Assembly (NCBI RefSeq): GCF_900187445.1
Contig: NZ_FYEB01000001.1
Location: 620,001-684,000 of the forward strand
Direction: 5' to 3'
From: Pseudomonas sp. Irchel s3b2
GTDB taxonomy: Bacteria > Pseudomonadota > Gammaproteobacteria > Pseudomonadales > Pseudomonadaceae
Length of the DNA stretch: 64,000 nucleotides
The position numbers and the translations under genes are program-made. The first letter of the stretch is position 1, and every line of letters starts with the position of its first letter. The notes beneath the pieces are model-generated. The model searched no databases and had not been told where the DNA came from. It saw only the letters and a list, made by a program, of their open reading frames with translations. Below, piece by piece: positions 25,203 to 32,816 of the stretch.

Positions 25203-25231
25203 TTGCAAACGGGGAAAAGGTTGGTTAAGAT
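25203..25231 (+). promoter_or_regulatory. Promoter of tRNA-Ser
   Basis: TTGCAA at 25203-25208 and TAAGAT at 25226-25231, with a 17-bp spacer, lie 14 bases before the tRNA. The GC-rich CGCCCCG after the -10 resembles a stringent discriminator. Confidence 0.6.
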
Positions 25232-25245
25232 ACGCCCCGTGTTGC

Positions 25246-25336
25246 GGAGAGCTGGCCGAGTGGCCGAAGGCGCTCCCCTGCTAAGGGAGTACACCTCAAA
25301 AGGGTGTCGGGGGTTCGAATCCCCCGTTCTCCGCCA
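25246..25336 (+). tRNA. tRNA-Ser (GCT)
   Basis: This 91-nt class II tRNA has acceptor GGAGAGC pairing with GTTCTCC, discriminator G and encoded CCA. The anticodon is GCT in loop context TGCTAA. The variable arm is long and the T-loop is GGTTCGAATC. It reads AGC/AGU codons. Confidence 0.97.
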
Positions 25337-25401
25337 TTATTTGCGTAGTACGTTGTAATCTGGCTTCTTCGGTAAGTTGTTGAAATTACTAGAAAAAGTG
25401 C

Positions 25402-25429
25402 TTTACAAAAAGATTTAACGGCCTATAAT
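25402..25429 (+). promoter_or_regulatory. Promoter of tRNA-Arg pair
   Basis: TTTACA at 25402-25407 and a consensus TATAAT at 25424-25429, spaced 16 bp, lie 14 bases before the first tRNA-Arg(ACG). Confidence 0.7.
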
Positions 25430-25443
25430 GCGCGGCAACAAAT

Positions 25444-25520
25444 GCACTCGTAGCTCAGCTGGATAGAGTACTCGGCTACGAACCGAGCGGTCACAGGTTC
25501 GAATCCTGTCGAGTGCACCA
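25444..25520 (+). tRNA. tRNA-Arg (ACG), copy 1
   Basis: A 77-nt cloverleaf with acceptor GCACTCG pairing with CGAGTGC, discriminator A and encoded CCA. The anticodon is ACG in CTACGAA, whose A34 is normally edited to inosine. It is identical to the next copy and decodes CGN codons. Confidence 0.97.
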
Positions 25521-25591
25521 TTTAAGAGTTGTTTGCAGTAATGTGAATAACTTGGCTTCAACCAGTTGTGATCTGGTATAAAAACACAAAT

Positions 25592-25668
25592 GCACTCGTA
25601 GCTCAGCTGGATAGAGTACTCGGCTACGAACCGAGCGGTCACAGGTTCGAATCCTGTCGAGTGCACCA
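25592..25668 (+). tRNA. tRNA-Arg (ACG), copy 2
   Basis: An exact duplicate of the preceding tRNA-Arg(ACG), 71 bases downstream and probably co-transcribed. It is followed by a bidirectional terminator. Confidence 0.97.
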
Positions 25669-25674
25669 AACAAC

Positions 25675-25705
25675 AAAAAGCCCGCGTTTAACGCGGGCTT
25701 TTTGC
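25675..25705. terminator. Bidirectional terminator after the tRNA cluster
   Basis: AAAAAGCCCGCG and CGCGGGCTTTTT form a stem with loop TTTAA, giving an A-run/T-run on both strands. It serves the tRNAs on plus and the DUF4124 gene on minus. The TAA stop codon of the minus gene (25690-25688) lies inside the loop. Confidence 0.9.
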
Positions 25706-26209
25706 CGTCTGCGATTTGGCTTTTCCTTTGGTACAACCTTTCTCGTCGAATTCGATATGAGCACTGCGCCCGCGCTTGTTGTCATAGCGGTAGCTTGTGG
25801 CTGAATTGCGGGTGCTGATCTTGTCGGGTTTGCCAAGAGCGCTCTCGACGTCCTGCTGACTCATGCCGGCAACGACCCGCTGATTGATGATCGCTATGCG
25901 GCGTTCCTTCGCGCTGAGCAGATTTCCACATTTGTCCTCGGACTGACCAACAATCGTCGGTGCTCTCCTCCTTTGAATTTTCGTACCTGATGTATCGCGA
26001 AACTCGGCTTCAGGCATCAGAGGTGTCGCGCTGCCTGGCAGGAACGTGCGTACGTCTTGAAGTGAAAGGCTTTCTCCAGCTGTACAGCTCAAGGTCGTGA
26101 AGGTGATGTGCCCATTGGCGGCTTCGCATCGGTGAACGGTCGTGGCAAGCGCCTGGGGCAGCTGGCAGAGCAGGGTAGCAAGCAGATAATAATGAGCATT
26201 CGATGGCAT
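25688..26209 (-). CDS. DUF4124/SmpA-like secreted protein
   Basis: 173 residues. The start at 26209 (MPSNAHYYLLATLL) follows a GGAGG ribosome site and gives a signal peptide ending near PQALA-TTVHRC. A DUF4124-like segment follows (VHRCEAANGHITFTTLSC, with a cysteine pair). The C-terminal half has a small SmpA/OmlA-like motif, VVAGMSQQDVESALGKPDKI. It is likely periplasmic. The role is unknown. It shares a terminator with the tRNA cluster. Confidence 0.75.
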   Translation of the reverse strand: MPSNAHYYLLATLLCQLPQALATTVHRCEAANGHITFTTLSCTAGESLSLQDVRTFLPGSATPLMPEAEFRDTSGTKIQRRRAPTIVGQSEDKCGNLLSAKERRIAIINQRVVAGMSQQDVESALGKPDKISTRNSATSYRYDNKRGRSAHIEFDEKGCTKGKAKSQTAKSPR

Positions 26210-26430
26210 TCGACGTCCTCCATGACGGTCTCCATCAAGGGTAGCCATTACATTTTTCGACGCAGCTGTGTTTTCTTTTCAGGATAAGTCGTCGCAGTTT
26301 CATGGATCAGGACGGTGCTCAAGTTTGTCTTGCAAGCGCTTGTTTCAGCCACGATTTTTTAACGTTTAAAACCGTCAGGCGGTGTTATCATTGCGCCCGT
26401 CAGCCCCGCCGGGGCTTGTGGAATACCTCC

Positions 26431-26487
26431 ATGGACTTACCCAGTAGTTACTTATCCCGTTTTTACAATCATGAATTGACTGATTGA
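26431..26487 (+). CDS. Putative leader peptide upstream of mgtE
   Basis: An 18-codon ORF (MDLPSSYLSRFYNHELTD) starts 18 bases after a hairpin AGCCCCGCCGGGGCT and ends 40 bases before mgtE. Short leader peptides control Mg2+ transport genes in enterobacteria. Here there is only position and a hairpin. The ribosome site is weak, so this may be chance. Confidence 0.25.
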   Translation: MDLPSSYLSRFYNHELTD

Positions 26488-26527
26488 TCCTTCCGGCGTG
26501 CCCCGCTGCTGGGAGTGGAGTTCGCCT

Positions 26528-27970
26528 ATGTCCGAAGTTGAAGTAAAAAAAACGCAGGAAAGCTTGCAGGACCGCCTCGCTCAAGTCGTTGAGCTGCTGC
26601 AGCGCCAGCGAGTGGTCGAAGACCTGACTCATCGCCAGGAAGGTCCGCATCACGACCGGGTCGAGAACCTGGTTCACCGGCAAAACCTCGTCGAGTTGCA
26701 GCGCAAGCTCGATGATCTGCACTCCGCCGACGTTGCCTACATCCTTGAAGCCTTGCCGCTGGACGATCGTCTGACGGTCTGGCAATTGGTCAAGGCCGAT
26801 CGCGACGGCGATATTCTGCTCGAAGTATCCGATTCGGTTCGTGAAACCCTGATCGCCGACATGGACGATCACGAGCTCCTGGCGGCGGCCAAGGACATGG
26901 ATGCCGACGAGCTCGCTGACCTGGCCTCCGAGCTGCCGCGAGACGTCGTCCACGAGCTGATGGAAACCCTTGATGGTCAACAGCGTGAGCGCGTCCGCTC
27001 CGCGTTGTCCTATGACGAGGAGCAGGTCGGTGCGCTGATGGACTTCGAGATGGTGACCATCCGTGAGGATGTCAGTCTCGAAGTGGTTTTGCGTTACCTG
27101 CGCCGTCTCAAGGAGCTGCCGGGCCACACCGACAAACTGTTCGTGGTCGATTACGACGGCGTGCTCAAGGGTGTGTTGCCGATCAAGCGTCTGCTGGTCA
27201 ACGACCCGGAAAAGCAGGTGTCGGAAGTCATGGCCAGCGACCCGGTGAGTTTTCATCCGGACGAAGACGCTTACGAGGCCGCCCAAGCATTCGAACGTTA
27301 TGACTTGATCTCGGCCCCCGTGGTCGACAAGAACGACAAGCTGATCGGCCGCCTGACCATCGATGAAATGGTCGACCTGATTCGTGAAGAGAGCGAAAAC
27401 GAAGTTCTCAACATGGCGGGTCTGCGTGAAGAAGAAGATATTTTCGCGTCAGTCTGGAAATCCTTGCGCAACCGTTGGGCCTGGCTGGCGGTGAACCTGA
27501 TCACCGCGTTCATTGCATCCCGGGTGATCGGTTTGTTCGAAGGCTCCATCGAGAAACTGGTAGCGCTCGCGGCATTGATGCCGATCGTCGCCGGTATCGG
27601 TGGCAACTCGGGTAACCAGACGATCACCATGATCGTTCGGGCCATGGCGCTGGACCAGGTCAGTACCGGCAATACGTCGCGACTGATGCGCAAGGAGTTG
27701 GCGGTCGGTTTGATCAATGGTTTGGTCTGGGGCGGCGTGATTGGTGTGGTGGCCTATCTGCTTTATGGCAGTTGGTCACTGGGCGTGGTGATGACCGCCG
27801 CCATGACGCTTAACCTGTTGCTTGCGGCATTGATGGGGGTCTTGATTCCGATGACCCTGGCGCGGCTTGGGCGCGACCCGGCGATGGGTGCCAGTGTGAT
27901 GATCACTGCCATGACCGACAGTGGCGGCTTTTTCATCTTCCTCGGGCTGGCGACGATTTTCCTGCTTTGA
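26528..27970 (+). CDS. mgtE: Magnesium transporter MgtE
   Basis: A 480-residue Mg2+ channel. It has the N-terminal MgtE domain (residues about 35-135), two CBS domains (about 140-265) that sense Mg2+, and five C-terminal transmembrane helices. The conserved pore segment AGIGGNSGNQTITMIVRAMA is at about 353-372. I chose ATG 26528 (MSEVEVKKTQ). The upstream M at 26498 lacks a ribosome site. In pseudomonads mgtE also affects virulence-gene expression through Rsm RNAs (published for P. aeruginosa). A strong terminator follows. Confidence 0.94.
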   Translation: MSEVEVKKTQESLQDRLAQVVELLQRQRVVEDLTHRQEGPHHDRVENLVHRQNLVELQRKLDDLHSADVAYILEALPLDDRLTVWQLVKADRDGDILLEVSDSVRETLIADMDDHELLAAAKDMDADELADLASELPRDVVHELMETLDGQQRERVRSALSYDEEQVGALMDFEMVTIREDVSLEVVLRYLRRLKELPGHTDKLFVVDYDGVLKGVLPIKRLLVNDPEKQVSEVMASDPVSFHPDEDAYEAAQAFERYDLISAPVVDKNDKLIGRLTIDEMVDLIREESENEVLNMAGLREEEDIFASVWKSLRNRWAWLAVNLITAFIASRVIGLFEGSIEKLVALAALMPIVAGIGGNSGNQTITMIVRAMALDQVSTGNTSRLMRKELAVGLINGLVWGGVIGVVAYLLYGSWSLGVVMTAAMTLNLLLAALMGVLIPMTLARLGRDPAMGASVMITAMTDSGGFFIFLGLATIFLL

Positions 27971-27986
27971 GGTCCTGCTCTAAAAG

Positions 27987-28013
27987 AACCCGCCCAATCG
28001 GCGGGTTTTTTTT
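27987..28013 (+). terminator. Terminator after mgtE
   Basis: The stem AACCCGCC / GGCGGGTT with loop CAATC is followed by an unbroken T-run, 17 bases after the mgtE stop. Confidence 0.92.
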
Positions 28014-28027
28014 AACAAATTTCAGGC

Positions 28028-28054
28028 AAAAAAAAGCCAGCAATTACGCTGGCT
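28028..28054 (-). terminator. Terminator of amrZ
   Basis: On the minus strand AGCCAGC-GTAATT-GCTGGCT is followed by eight T residues, 17 bases after the amrZ stop. It is placed back to back with the mgtE terminator. Confidence 0.92.
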
Positions 28055-28071
28055 TGAACTTTCGGGATGAA

Positions 28072-28398
28072 TCAGGAAGCGTCTGCGGCCATTTCGGCAT
28101 CATGGGCGATCAGCGAAACCAGAGCGTTTTGCTGACGGTGGGAGAGTTGGCGGAAGCGTTGCAGCAGTTCGCGTTCGTGCAAAGACAACTCGGGGCTGTC
28201 CAGGCGCATGCTCAATTCTTCACCCAGTGCGCCTTCCTGAATAAGGCTCTGCTCAAGGCGCGCGATGATTTCGGAGTTCATGCTGCGATGATGATTGCGA
28301 GCCACTTCGGCAATGCGTTCACGCATTCCGTCTGGCAGACGTACGACGAACTTGTCAGCCGTACGGCTGGAATAAATTGCCTGTTTCAATGGGCGCAT
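28072..28398 (-). CDS. amrZ: Ribbon-helix-helix regulator AmrZ (AlgZ)
   Basis: This 108-residue Arc-like DNA-binding protein starts [20 protein letters not shown]. The beta-strand KFVVRLP and the helices around [20 protein letters not shown] form the RHH fold. The C-terminal helix-rich part ([20 protein letters not shown]) mediates tetramerisation. In P. aeruginosa and P. fluorescens it controls flagella, exopolysaccharide and c-di-GMP genes. Length and sequence agree closely with P. aeruginosa AmrZ as remembered. A possible self-binding site lies upstream. Confidence 0.92.
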   Translation of the reverse strand: MRPLKQAIYSSRTADKFVVRLPDGMRERIAEVARNHHRSMNSEIIARLEQSLIQEGALGEELSMRLDSPELSLHERELLQRFRQLSHRQQNALVSLIAHDAEMAADAS

Positions 28399-28508
28399 AT
28401 ATTTAACCGGTTAGTTCAGGGGAGCGGTTCTCGGGATAGGCCGCAGGATGTCAGATAGGACAAGCACTCCGGCCAAATGTTCAACCTGAATTGATAGAGG
28501 CGCGCATC

Positions 28509-28625
28509 ATGCCTCAAATTAGCCAGATCATTGGCGTCAATTCTGTGACAAATATTGATCTGGGTAAAGGCTTAATGCCAGCACCTATTCTCAGAAATGC
28601 GGACTGGTTTGAAAATAATCCATGA
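28509..28625 (+). CDS. Possible small ORF, 38 residues
   Basis: ATG 28509 follows GATAGAGG at a plausible spacing. It encodes 38 residues beginning MPQISQIIGVNSV and ending DWFENNP. It lies in the divergent region between amrZ and phnN, which has no other gene. There is no recognised domain. It could be a chance ORF, and the region also holds an AmrZ-like site. Confidence 0.25.
   Translation: MPQISQIIGVNSVTNIDLGKGLMPAPILRNADWFENNP
28569..28580. promoter_or_regulatory. Possible AmrZ binding site
   Basis: The complement of GGCTTAATGCCA reads TGGCATTAAGCC, close to the AmrZ box pattern TGGCAnnAnGCC. It lies 171 bases upstream of amrZ, and AmrZ represses its own gene in P. aeruginosa. Motif evidence only. 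Confidence 0.3.
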
Positions 28626-28774
28626 GTCCGTATTGCTGACCGCGTCCTCTTGCCCGACAGGTGATGCCCGAAGACGCCTGAAGATGCATGCTATGCGGAT
28701 TCGATCCTTGTTCCCTACTTTTATACAGGATAGTGGCAAATGGCCGATTTACTAGTACGGACGCGTGGCGCGGG

Positions 28775-29353
28775 ATGATTTCAGATGGCAGGCTGATTTA
28801 TTTAATGGGGCCTTCGGGATCCGGCAAGGACAGCCTCATCGAAGCCGCTCGTGAGCCGTTGCGCGCAGGCAACTGTGAAGTTGTGCGCCGCGTTATCACG
28901 CGTTCAGCGGAGTCTGTGGGTGAAGACGCCATTGAGGTATCCCGCGAGGAGTTCGAGCGACGCAGGGCCAAAGGGGATTTTGCGCTGTCGTGGCAAGCCA
29001 ATGGGCTGGATTACGGTATTCCTGTGGGCATAGACCAATGGCTCGCGGACGGTCGCGATGTGTTGATCAACGGTTCACGCGGACACCTGGCAGAAGCGCA
29101 ACAGCGCTATCCCGCGCTATTGCCGGTGTTGTTGACGGTCAAGGATGAAGCCCTGCGTGAGCGTCTACTACGGCGGGGGCGTGAGAGCCCGGCAGAAATT
29201 GAAGCAAGACTGCACCGTAACGGGCTATTCACGGCTGACGATCCAATCGGTGATACGCAGATCCGCCGACTTGATAACTCCGGCGACCTTGCTGGCACCG
29301 TCGCCAATCTTCTGAAGCTACTGAGCCTCAGCGCAAAACCGGATCGAACTTGA
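28775..29353 (+). CDS. phnN: Ribose 1,5-bisphosphokinase PhnN
   Basis: A 192-residue guanylate-kinase-fold enzyme. It has Walker A YLMGPSGSGKDSL near residues 8-20, RRVITRSAE (the substrate-site arginines), and a lid segment RLLRRGRESPAEIEARL. It phosphorylates ribose 1,5-bisphosphate to PRPP. Normally it is the last step of C-P lyase phosphonate use, but no phn genes adjoin it here, so it is an orphan copy. I chose ATG 28775, where homology begins. The end overlaps a small convergent gene by 26 bp. Confidence 0.85.
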   Translation: MISDGRLIYLMGPSGSGKDSLIEAAREPLRAGNCEVVRRVITRSAESVGEDAIEVSREEFERRRAKGDFALSWQANGLDYGIPVGIDQWLADGRDVLINGSRGHLAEAQQRYPALLPVLLTVKDEALRERLLRRGRESPAEIEARLHRNGLFTADDPIGDTQIRRLDNSGDLAGTVANLLKLLSLSAKPDRT

Positions 29354-29507
29354 TTTTGCGCCCGGCGATCAGTGCCAGCACAAACAATGCACCGAACACG
29401 CCGCAGGCAATCAGGGGCAGGGTGACGATCATGTCCTGGACCAATGACAGATGAAGGATGCCACTCAGTAAGGCGAGGATGAAACATCCTGCGGCTGATT
29501 TGGACAT
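29328..29507 (-). CDS. Small membrane protein, 59 residues
   Basis: ATG 29507 follows CAGGAGCACAGC. The product starts MSKSAAGCFILALLSG and has two hydrophobic helices (about residues 6-21 and 27-48, the latter TLPLIACGVFGALFVLALIA) ending in a short basic tail. It overlaps the end of phnN on the other strand. It appears to be a conserved Pseudomonas hypothetical. Function unknown. Confidence 0.7.
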   Translation of the reverse strand: MSKSAAGCFILALLSGILHLSLVQDMIVTLPLIACGVFGALFVLALIAGRKIKFDPVLR

Positions 29508-29529
29508 GCTGTGCTCCTGATGGGGGGAT

Positions 29530-29763
29530 TCAAAATACCAAACGTTCGAAAGACTGTGTGCGCTGCTGAATAGTCTCTTGGCTCACCTCTTGGCCGACAA
29601 CCCTGCGTTGATCGTTCGCGACTGCCAATTGAGGCGTTTTTTGCAGCTGCAGGTAATGAGGGATGCGTTGAGCAATCGTTGCAGCGTCGTTTTCGGGGAA
29701 GAAATGAAAACCCAACAGAACCGCCAAAGCGACTGCATTCGCGATTAAAAGCGCGCTGTTCAT
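29530..29763 (-). CDS. Small hypothetical protein with N-terminal membrane anchor
   Basis: A 77-residue protein with ribosome site AGGAGATCAGC. Residues 3-20 (SALLIANAVALAVLLGFH) form one transmembrane helix or uncleaved signal. The rest is polar and glutamine-rich (EVSQETIQQRTQSFERL). It lies 22 bases upstream of the 59-residue gene in the same direction, so the two are likely an operon. No known function. Confidence 0.7.
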   Translation of the reverse strand: MNSALLIANAVALAVLLGFHFFPENDAATIAQRIPHYLQLQKTPQLAVANDQRRVVGQEVSQETIQQRTQSFERLVF

Positions 29764-29881
29764 GGAGCTGATCTCCTGTGTTCTGTGAGAACAGTCGAAG
29801 CAGCCCGCATGCCAAAAGTTTAACGGCTATTAAATCCTTTAAAAACAATGAATTAAGATATCTTTGAAAAATATCTGCATT

Positions 29882-29922
29882 GCATTTTGCAATGATGGCA
29901 TTTTGCGGTGATGCAATTTGCA
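29882..29922. promoter_or_regulatory. Three phased GCATTTTGC-type repeats
   Basis: GCATTTTGCA (29882), GCATTTTGC (29898) and GCAATTTGCA (29913) recur at 16- and 15-bp steps, about 120 bases upstream of the 77-residue gene on the minus strand. Each is near-palindromic. They resemble operator repeats. No regulator is assigned. Confidence 0.4.
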
Positions 29923-30054
29923 CGGTAAACAAAGCCACGCTACTGTGAGGCGTCTGCCTACACTTAAAAAGCCCTACGGACGACATGACAAAAACGGGCC
30001 TGCCCGTTAACATGCACGCCGTCCATCGCTGCGCATCCTTGTGCAGCGACTTGT

Positions 30055-30131
30055 GTCTCAGTAGCTCAATTGGATAGAGCATCCCCCTCCTAAGGGGAAG
30101 GTTGGCAGTTCGAACCTGCCCTGGGACACCA
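30055..30131 (+). tRNA. tRNA-Arg (CCT)
   Basis: A 77-nt tRNA with acceptor GTCTCAG pairing with CTGGGAC, discriminator A and encoded CCA. The anticodon is CCT in loop CTCCTAA and the T-loop is GTTCGAA. It reads AGG. It marks the change from conserved core genes to accessory DNA. tRNA-Arg(CCT) is a known integration target for islands. Confidence 0.97.
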
Positions 30132-30219
30132 TATTTTTCAAGGCCTTTAGCGGTTTTCTTGTTTCCAGCTTTGCATTCATGGGTGCAGGGTGGGTGCAAA
30201 TGCTATTGCCCATAGCGGC

Positions 30220-30519
30220 CTAGCGACGCTTTTTGCGTTTGGTTTGCGGCGGTGCAGGGCGGTTGCCTCCTAGGGCCGGGATCAAATTTTGATTTAAGCC
30301 TTGACGCGCTGTTGCCGTGTTAGGAAAGGCCTCTGTCATGAGGTCTGTAGCGCTTACGAGCGTGTCGGCGCACATACCTAGCATCGTTGCCAGATATCCT
30401 TTATCGGCATCATTTTGCAGCCCGGTGCCATTTGGTTCCACTCGAAAAAAGAAATTGGTAGTACATGCGCGTATTGAGACAAGAGATCTCAGTATGCGTA
30501 AAACGTCTCCTTGTCCCAT
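30220..30519 (-). CDS. Hypothetical protein, 99 residues
   Basis: An open frame with plausible protein composition: VSIRACTTNFFFRVEPNGTG, then DADKGYLATMLGMCADTLVS, and a basic tail TKRKKRR. No good ribosome site precedes ATG 30519, so the gene may be N-terminally damaged. It is the first ORF of the island beside tRNA-Arg(CCT). I do not recognise it. Confidence 0.4.
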   Translation of the reverse strand: MGQGDVLRILRSLVSIRACTTNFFFRVEPNGTGLQNDADKGYLATMLGMCADTLVSATDLMTEAFPNTATARQGLNQNLIPALGGNRPAPPQTKRKKRR

Positions 30520-31605
30520 CCCGCACGAGCCAGCATTCTCTGCTCGGTATCATTAGGTTGTCACCAGATAAACATCGCTTCTTCACCTGTGAACTCAGAG
30601 CTTGGAAGCGCGTTAGCTTTTTGCACTTTGCGATAAATGACGATCATTGTGGTGACTTAGGTAATTTGTGGCGGCGAGCGGTGAGAGCTGTAGAGCTACT
30701 GAGTTCTTCAAGTGCTGGATGGCCCGCGATACCGCAGCGCAATGGGACAGGTCGATGCTTACTAGCTTGTGGTCATCCCAATGGGGAGAAGCTAAAGGCG
30801 AGGTTGAACGCGGTGAAGAGCGTCCACCGTACTGCATTACTCGATAGGTACTTACAGGTGGCGGATGCTGACCCATCCGTGGAAGCCCCGCCTGCTGGCA
30901 TTACCCTGACAGAAAGCTGTTGTTCTTTGGCCAAACAGAGCCACGCGAGTGGTACAGGGCAGATGAGCAATTGCACGGACTTGGCACGGCCCAACATCAG
31001 TCACGAGTTCCAATGGTATCCCGTTAGGATTGAAGGGTTATGGCCGATTTCTGCCTGTCACGACTGACCGAAATCGGCCGATTCTGTTGAAAAAATCGAC
31101 CATGGTTTCCGCAACAGAAAAGTATGCGTCCGAGATTGAAATCTTTACTTTCGGCAGAGGCTTCCGGACTCAGATTTCACGTAGCAGTGTGCAAAAAAGG
31201 TGTTTTAACCAGTCAATGACCAGGCTGTTTGGGCGAACCGACTTTTTCAACACAATCGGCCAAAAACAGCCAATCGGCTCGTTTAGGAAATCAGGGACGA
31301 TTCAGAGCGTATGAACGCCTTCAACGCTTTTTCATTAGTCCTGGCGCCCTCATGGAGATCAATGGCACGTCTGGTGTTGTTTTCGAGGCTGGAGTTGAGG
31401 GCCTGAAGGGCCCCTCAACGAAGCGTCAGCTCAGTCAGAGAGAAAAAAATTAACATCGGGCCCGGGATTAGTAGACCACTACACTCACAAGCGTGACTGG
31501 ACTGATCCTTGAGTCACTCAGCTCCACGACACCTTTTCGGCAACAGATGATCTCTGGCGAGGTCGTTTTTGCAGGAGATAAAAACTCAGTTACAGGAAGT
31601 GGCTT
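30520..31605. other. Noncoding stretch of the island
   Basis: No ORF here has convincing composition or a ribosome site. A copy of the dispersed intergenic repeat (TGGCCGATTTCTGCCTGTCA) lies at 31041-31060, and inverted GGCCGATT segments follow to about 31080. The remainder shows nothing I can identify and may be eroded mobile DNA. Confidence 0.6.
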
Positions 31606-32796
31606 ATGTTTAAGATCAACCCTACCCAGAACCGTATTGCACCGCTGGAAATCAAACGCTTTGGGGAGCTGGGCTTCACTGAGCGCAGGCATTTGCAAGA
31701 GTGGCTAGAAAACTGCCCACAGGCACTGGCCCAAGGCGATGGTGAGGAACTACTGATCATTCAGAAGGAGTTTGACGGCTTCGATGATACCCGCGAACGC
31801 CTCGATCTTTTAGCCCTTGATAAGGAGGGAAACCTGGTCATTATCGAGAACAAGCTCGACGACTCTGGGCGTGACGTTATTTGGCAGGCGCTAAAGTATG
31901 CCAGCTACTGCGCCAATCTGAGTAAGGCTCAGGTGATTGACATATACCAACGCTACTTAAATCAGAAAGCACGTGAGTTCGGCCGGCCAGCGGCCAGTGC
32001 TGCTGACAACCTGATTGAGTTTCTGGAGATCGACGGACTGGAAGCTGCACAGATCAACCGGATAAAGACACAGCGGTTGATCCTTGTCGCCGCTCGTTAT
32101 CGCAAAGAAATTACTAATACGGTGCTGTGGCTCAGTCAGTTTGGAATCGCCTGCCAGTGTTTCAAAGTGACGCCCTATCAGTCTGGTGACGAACTGTTCC
32201 TCAATTGTGAGCAGATTATCCCCACGCCTGAATCTTCCGATTTTATGATCGGAATGGTGGCCAAGGAAGATGAGGAAAAAAGCGTCGACAGCGAACAGAA
32301 ACATCGTCACACCCTGCGGCAGGACTTCTGGGAGCAAGCGCTGGAGGCCTTCAGTCAGAGTAATTGCTCTGTGTACAACAACATCAGCCCAACGAAGGAT
32401 CACTGGCTCAGCGCCGGTTCAGGTCTGAGCGGTATGCCATATCAGCTTATCTTCGGTAAGAACGAAATACGGGTCAATCTTAGCCTACAAAACAGTCAGG
32501 CCGCTGCTAACAGCTTTGTGTTCGAGCGCTTGGAGGCACAGAGAGATGGGATTGAAGCGGAGTTTGGACATAATCTTGTTTGGTTGCCGATGCCCAACAA
32601 AAAAGCCTGTCGTATCCAGTACGCCAAAGACGTTGATGGGTACGACAAATCGAACTGGCCGGAGATGATCCAGTGGATGATTCAGCACATGACTCGGCTG
32701 GAGCAGGCAATGCGCGAACCGCTGAAGTTGATTAACAAGCAGCTGAAGCAGAAGAGCTTATCTGCTGATGACATGCTGGAAAGTGCGGCAGACTGA
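31606..32796 (+). CDS. DUF4268 protein with PD-(D/E)XK nuclease domain
   Basis: 396 residues. The N-terminal 150 residues carry a PD-(D/E)XK nuclease signature like the NucS/DUF91 group: Asp67 in RLDLLALDKEG and Glu81-Asn-Lys83 in VIIENKL, followed by a conserved helix QALKYASYC. The C-terminal third (SPTKDHWLSAGSGLSGMPYQ to about residue 370) is the DUF4268 domain. Such proteins occur alone in islands and near restriction or defence genes. DNA cleavage is inferred from the motif and the substrate is unknown. It is a stand-alone gene between noncoding repeats. Confidence 0.75.
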   Translation: MFKINPTQNRIAPLEIKRFGELGFTERRHLQEWLENCPQALAQGDGEELLIIQKEFDGFDDTRERLDLLALDKEGNLVIIENKLDDSGRDVIWQALKYASYCANLSKAQVIDIYQRYLNQKAREFGRPAASAADNLIEFLEIDGLEAAQINRIKTQRLILVAARYRKEITNTVLWLSQFGIACQCFKVTPYQSGDELFLNCEQIIPTPESSDFMIGMVAKEDEEKSVDSEQKHRHTLRQDFWEQALEAFSQSNCSVYNNISPTKDHWLSAGSGLSGMPYQLIFGKNEIRVNLSLQNSQAAANSFVFERLEAQRDGIEAEFGHNLVWLPMPNKKACRIQYAKDVDGYDKSNWPEMIQWMIQHMTRLEQAMREPLKLINKQLKQKSLSADDMLESAAD

Positions 32797-32816
32797 GTCG
32801 TTCCTGATTTCGTAGC

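Noticed and set aside
25415..25736. ORFs reading [10 protein letters not shown] or [20 protein letters not shown]
   Set aside because: These are antisense translations of the two tRNA-Arg(ACG) genes.
29465..30199. 244-codon minus-strand ORF containing GQVRTANLPLRRGMLYPIEL
   Set aside because: It runs through tRNA-Arg(CCT) and noncoding DNA. This peptide is the well-known false translation of the tRNA.
30132..31605. Phage-type integrase beside tRNA-Arg(CCT)
   Set aside because: No frame shows the tyrosine-recombinase R...HxxR...Y motifs. The ORFs here lack protein-like composition apart from one 99-codon frame.
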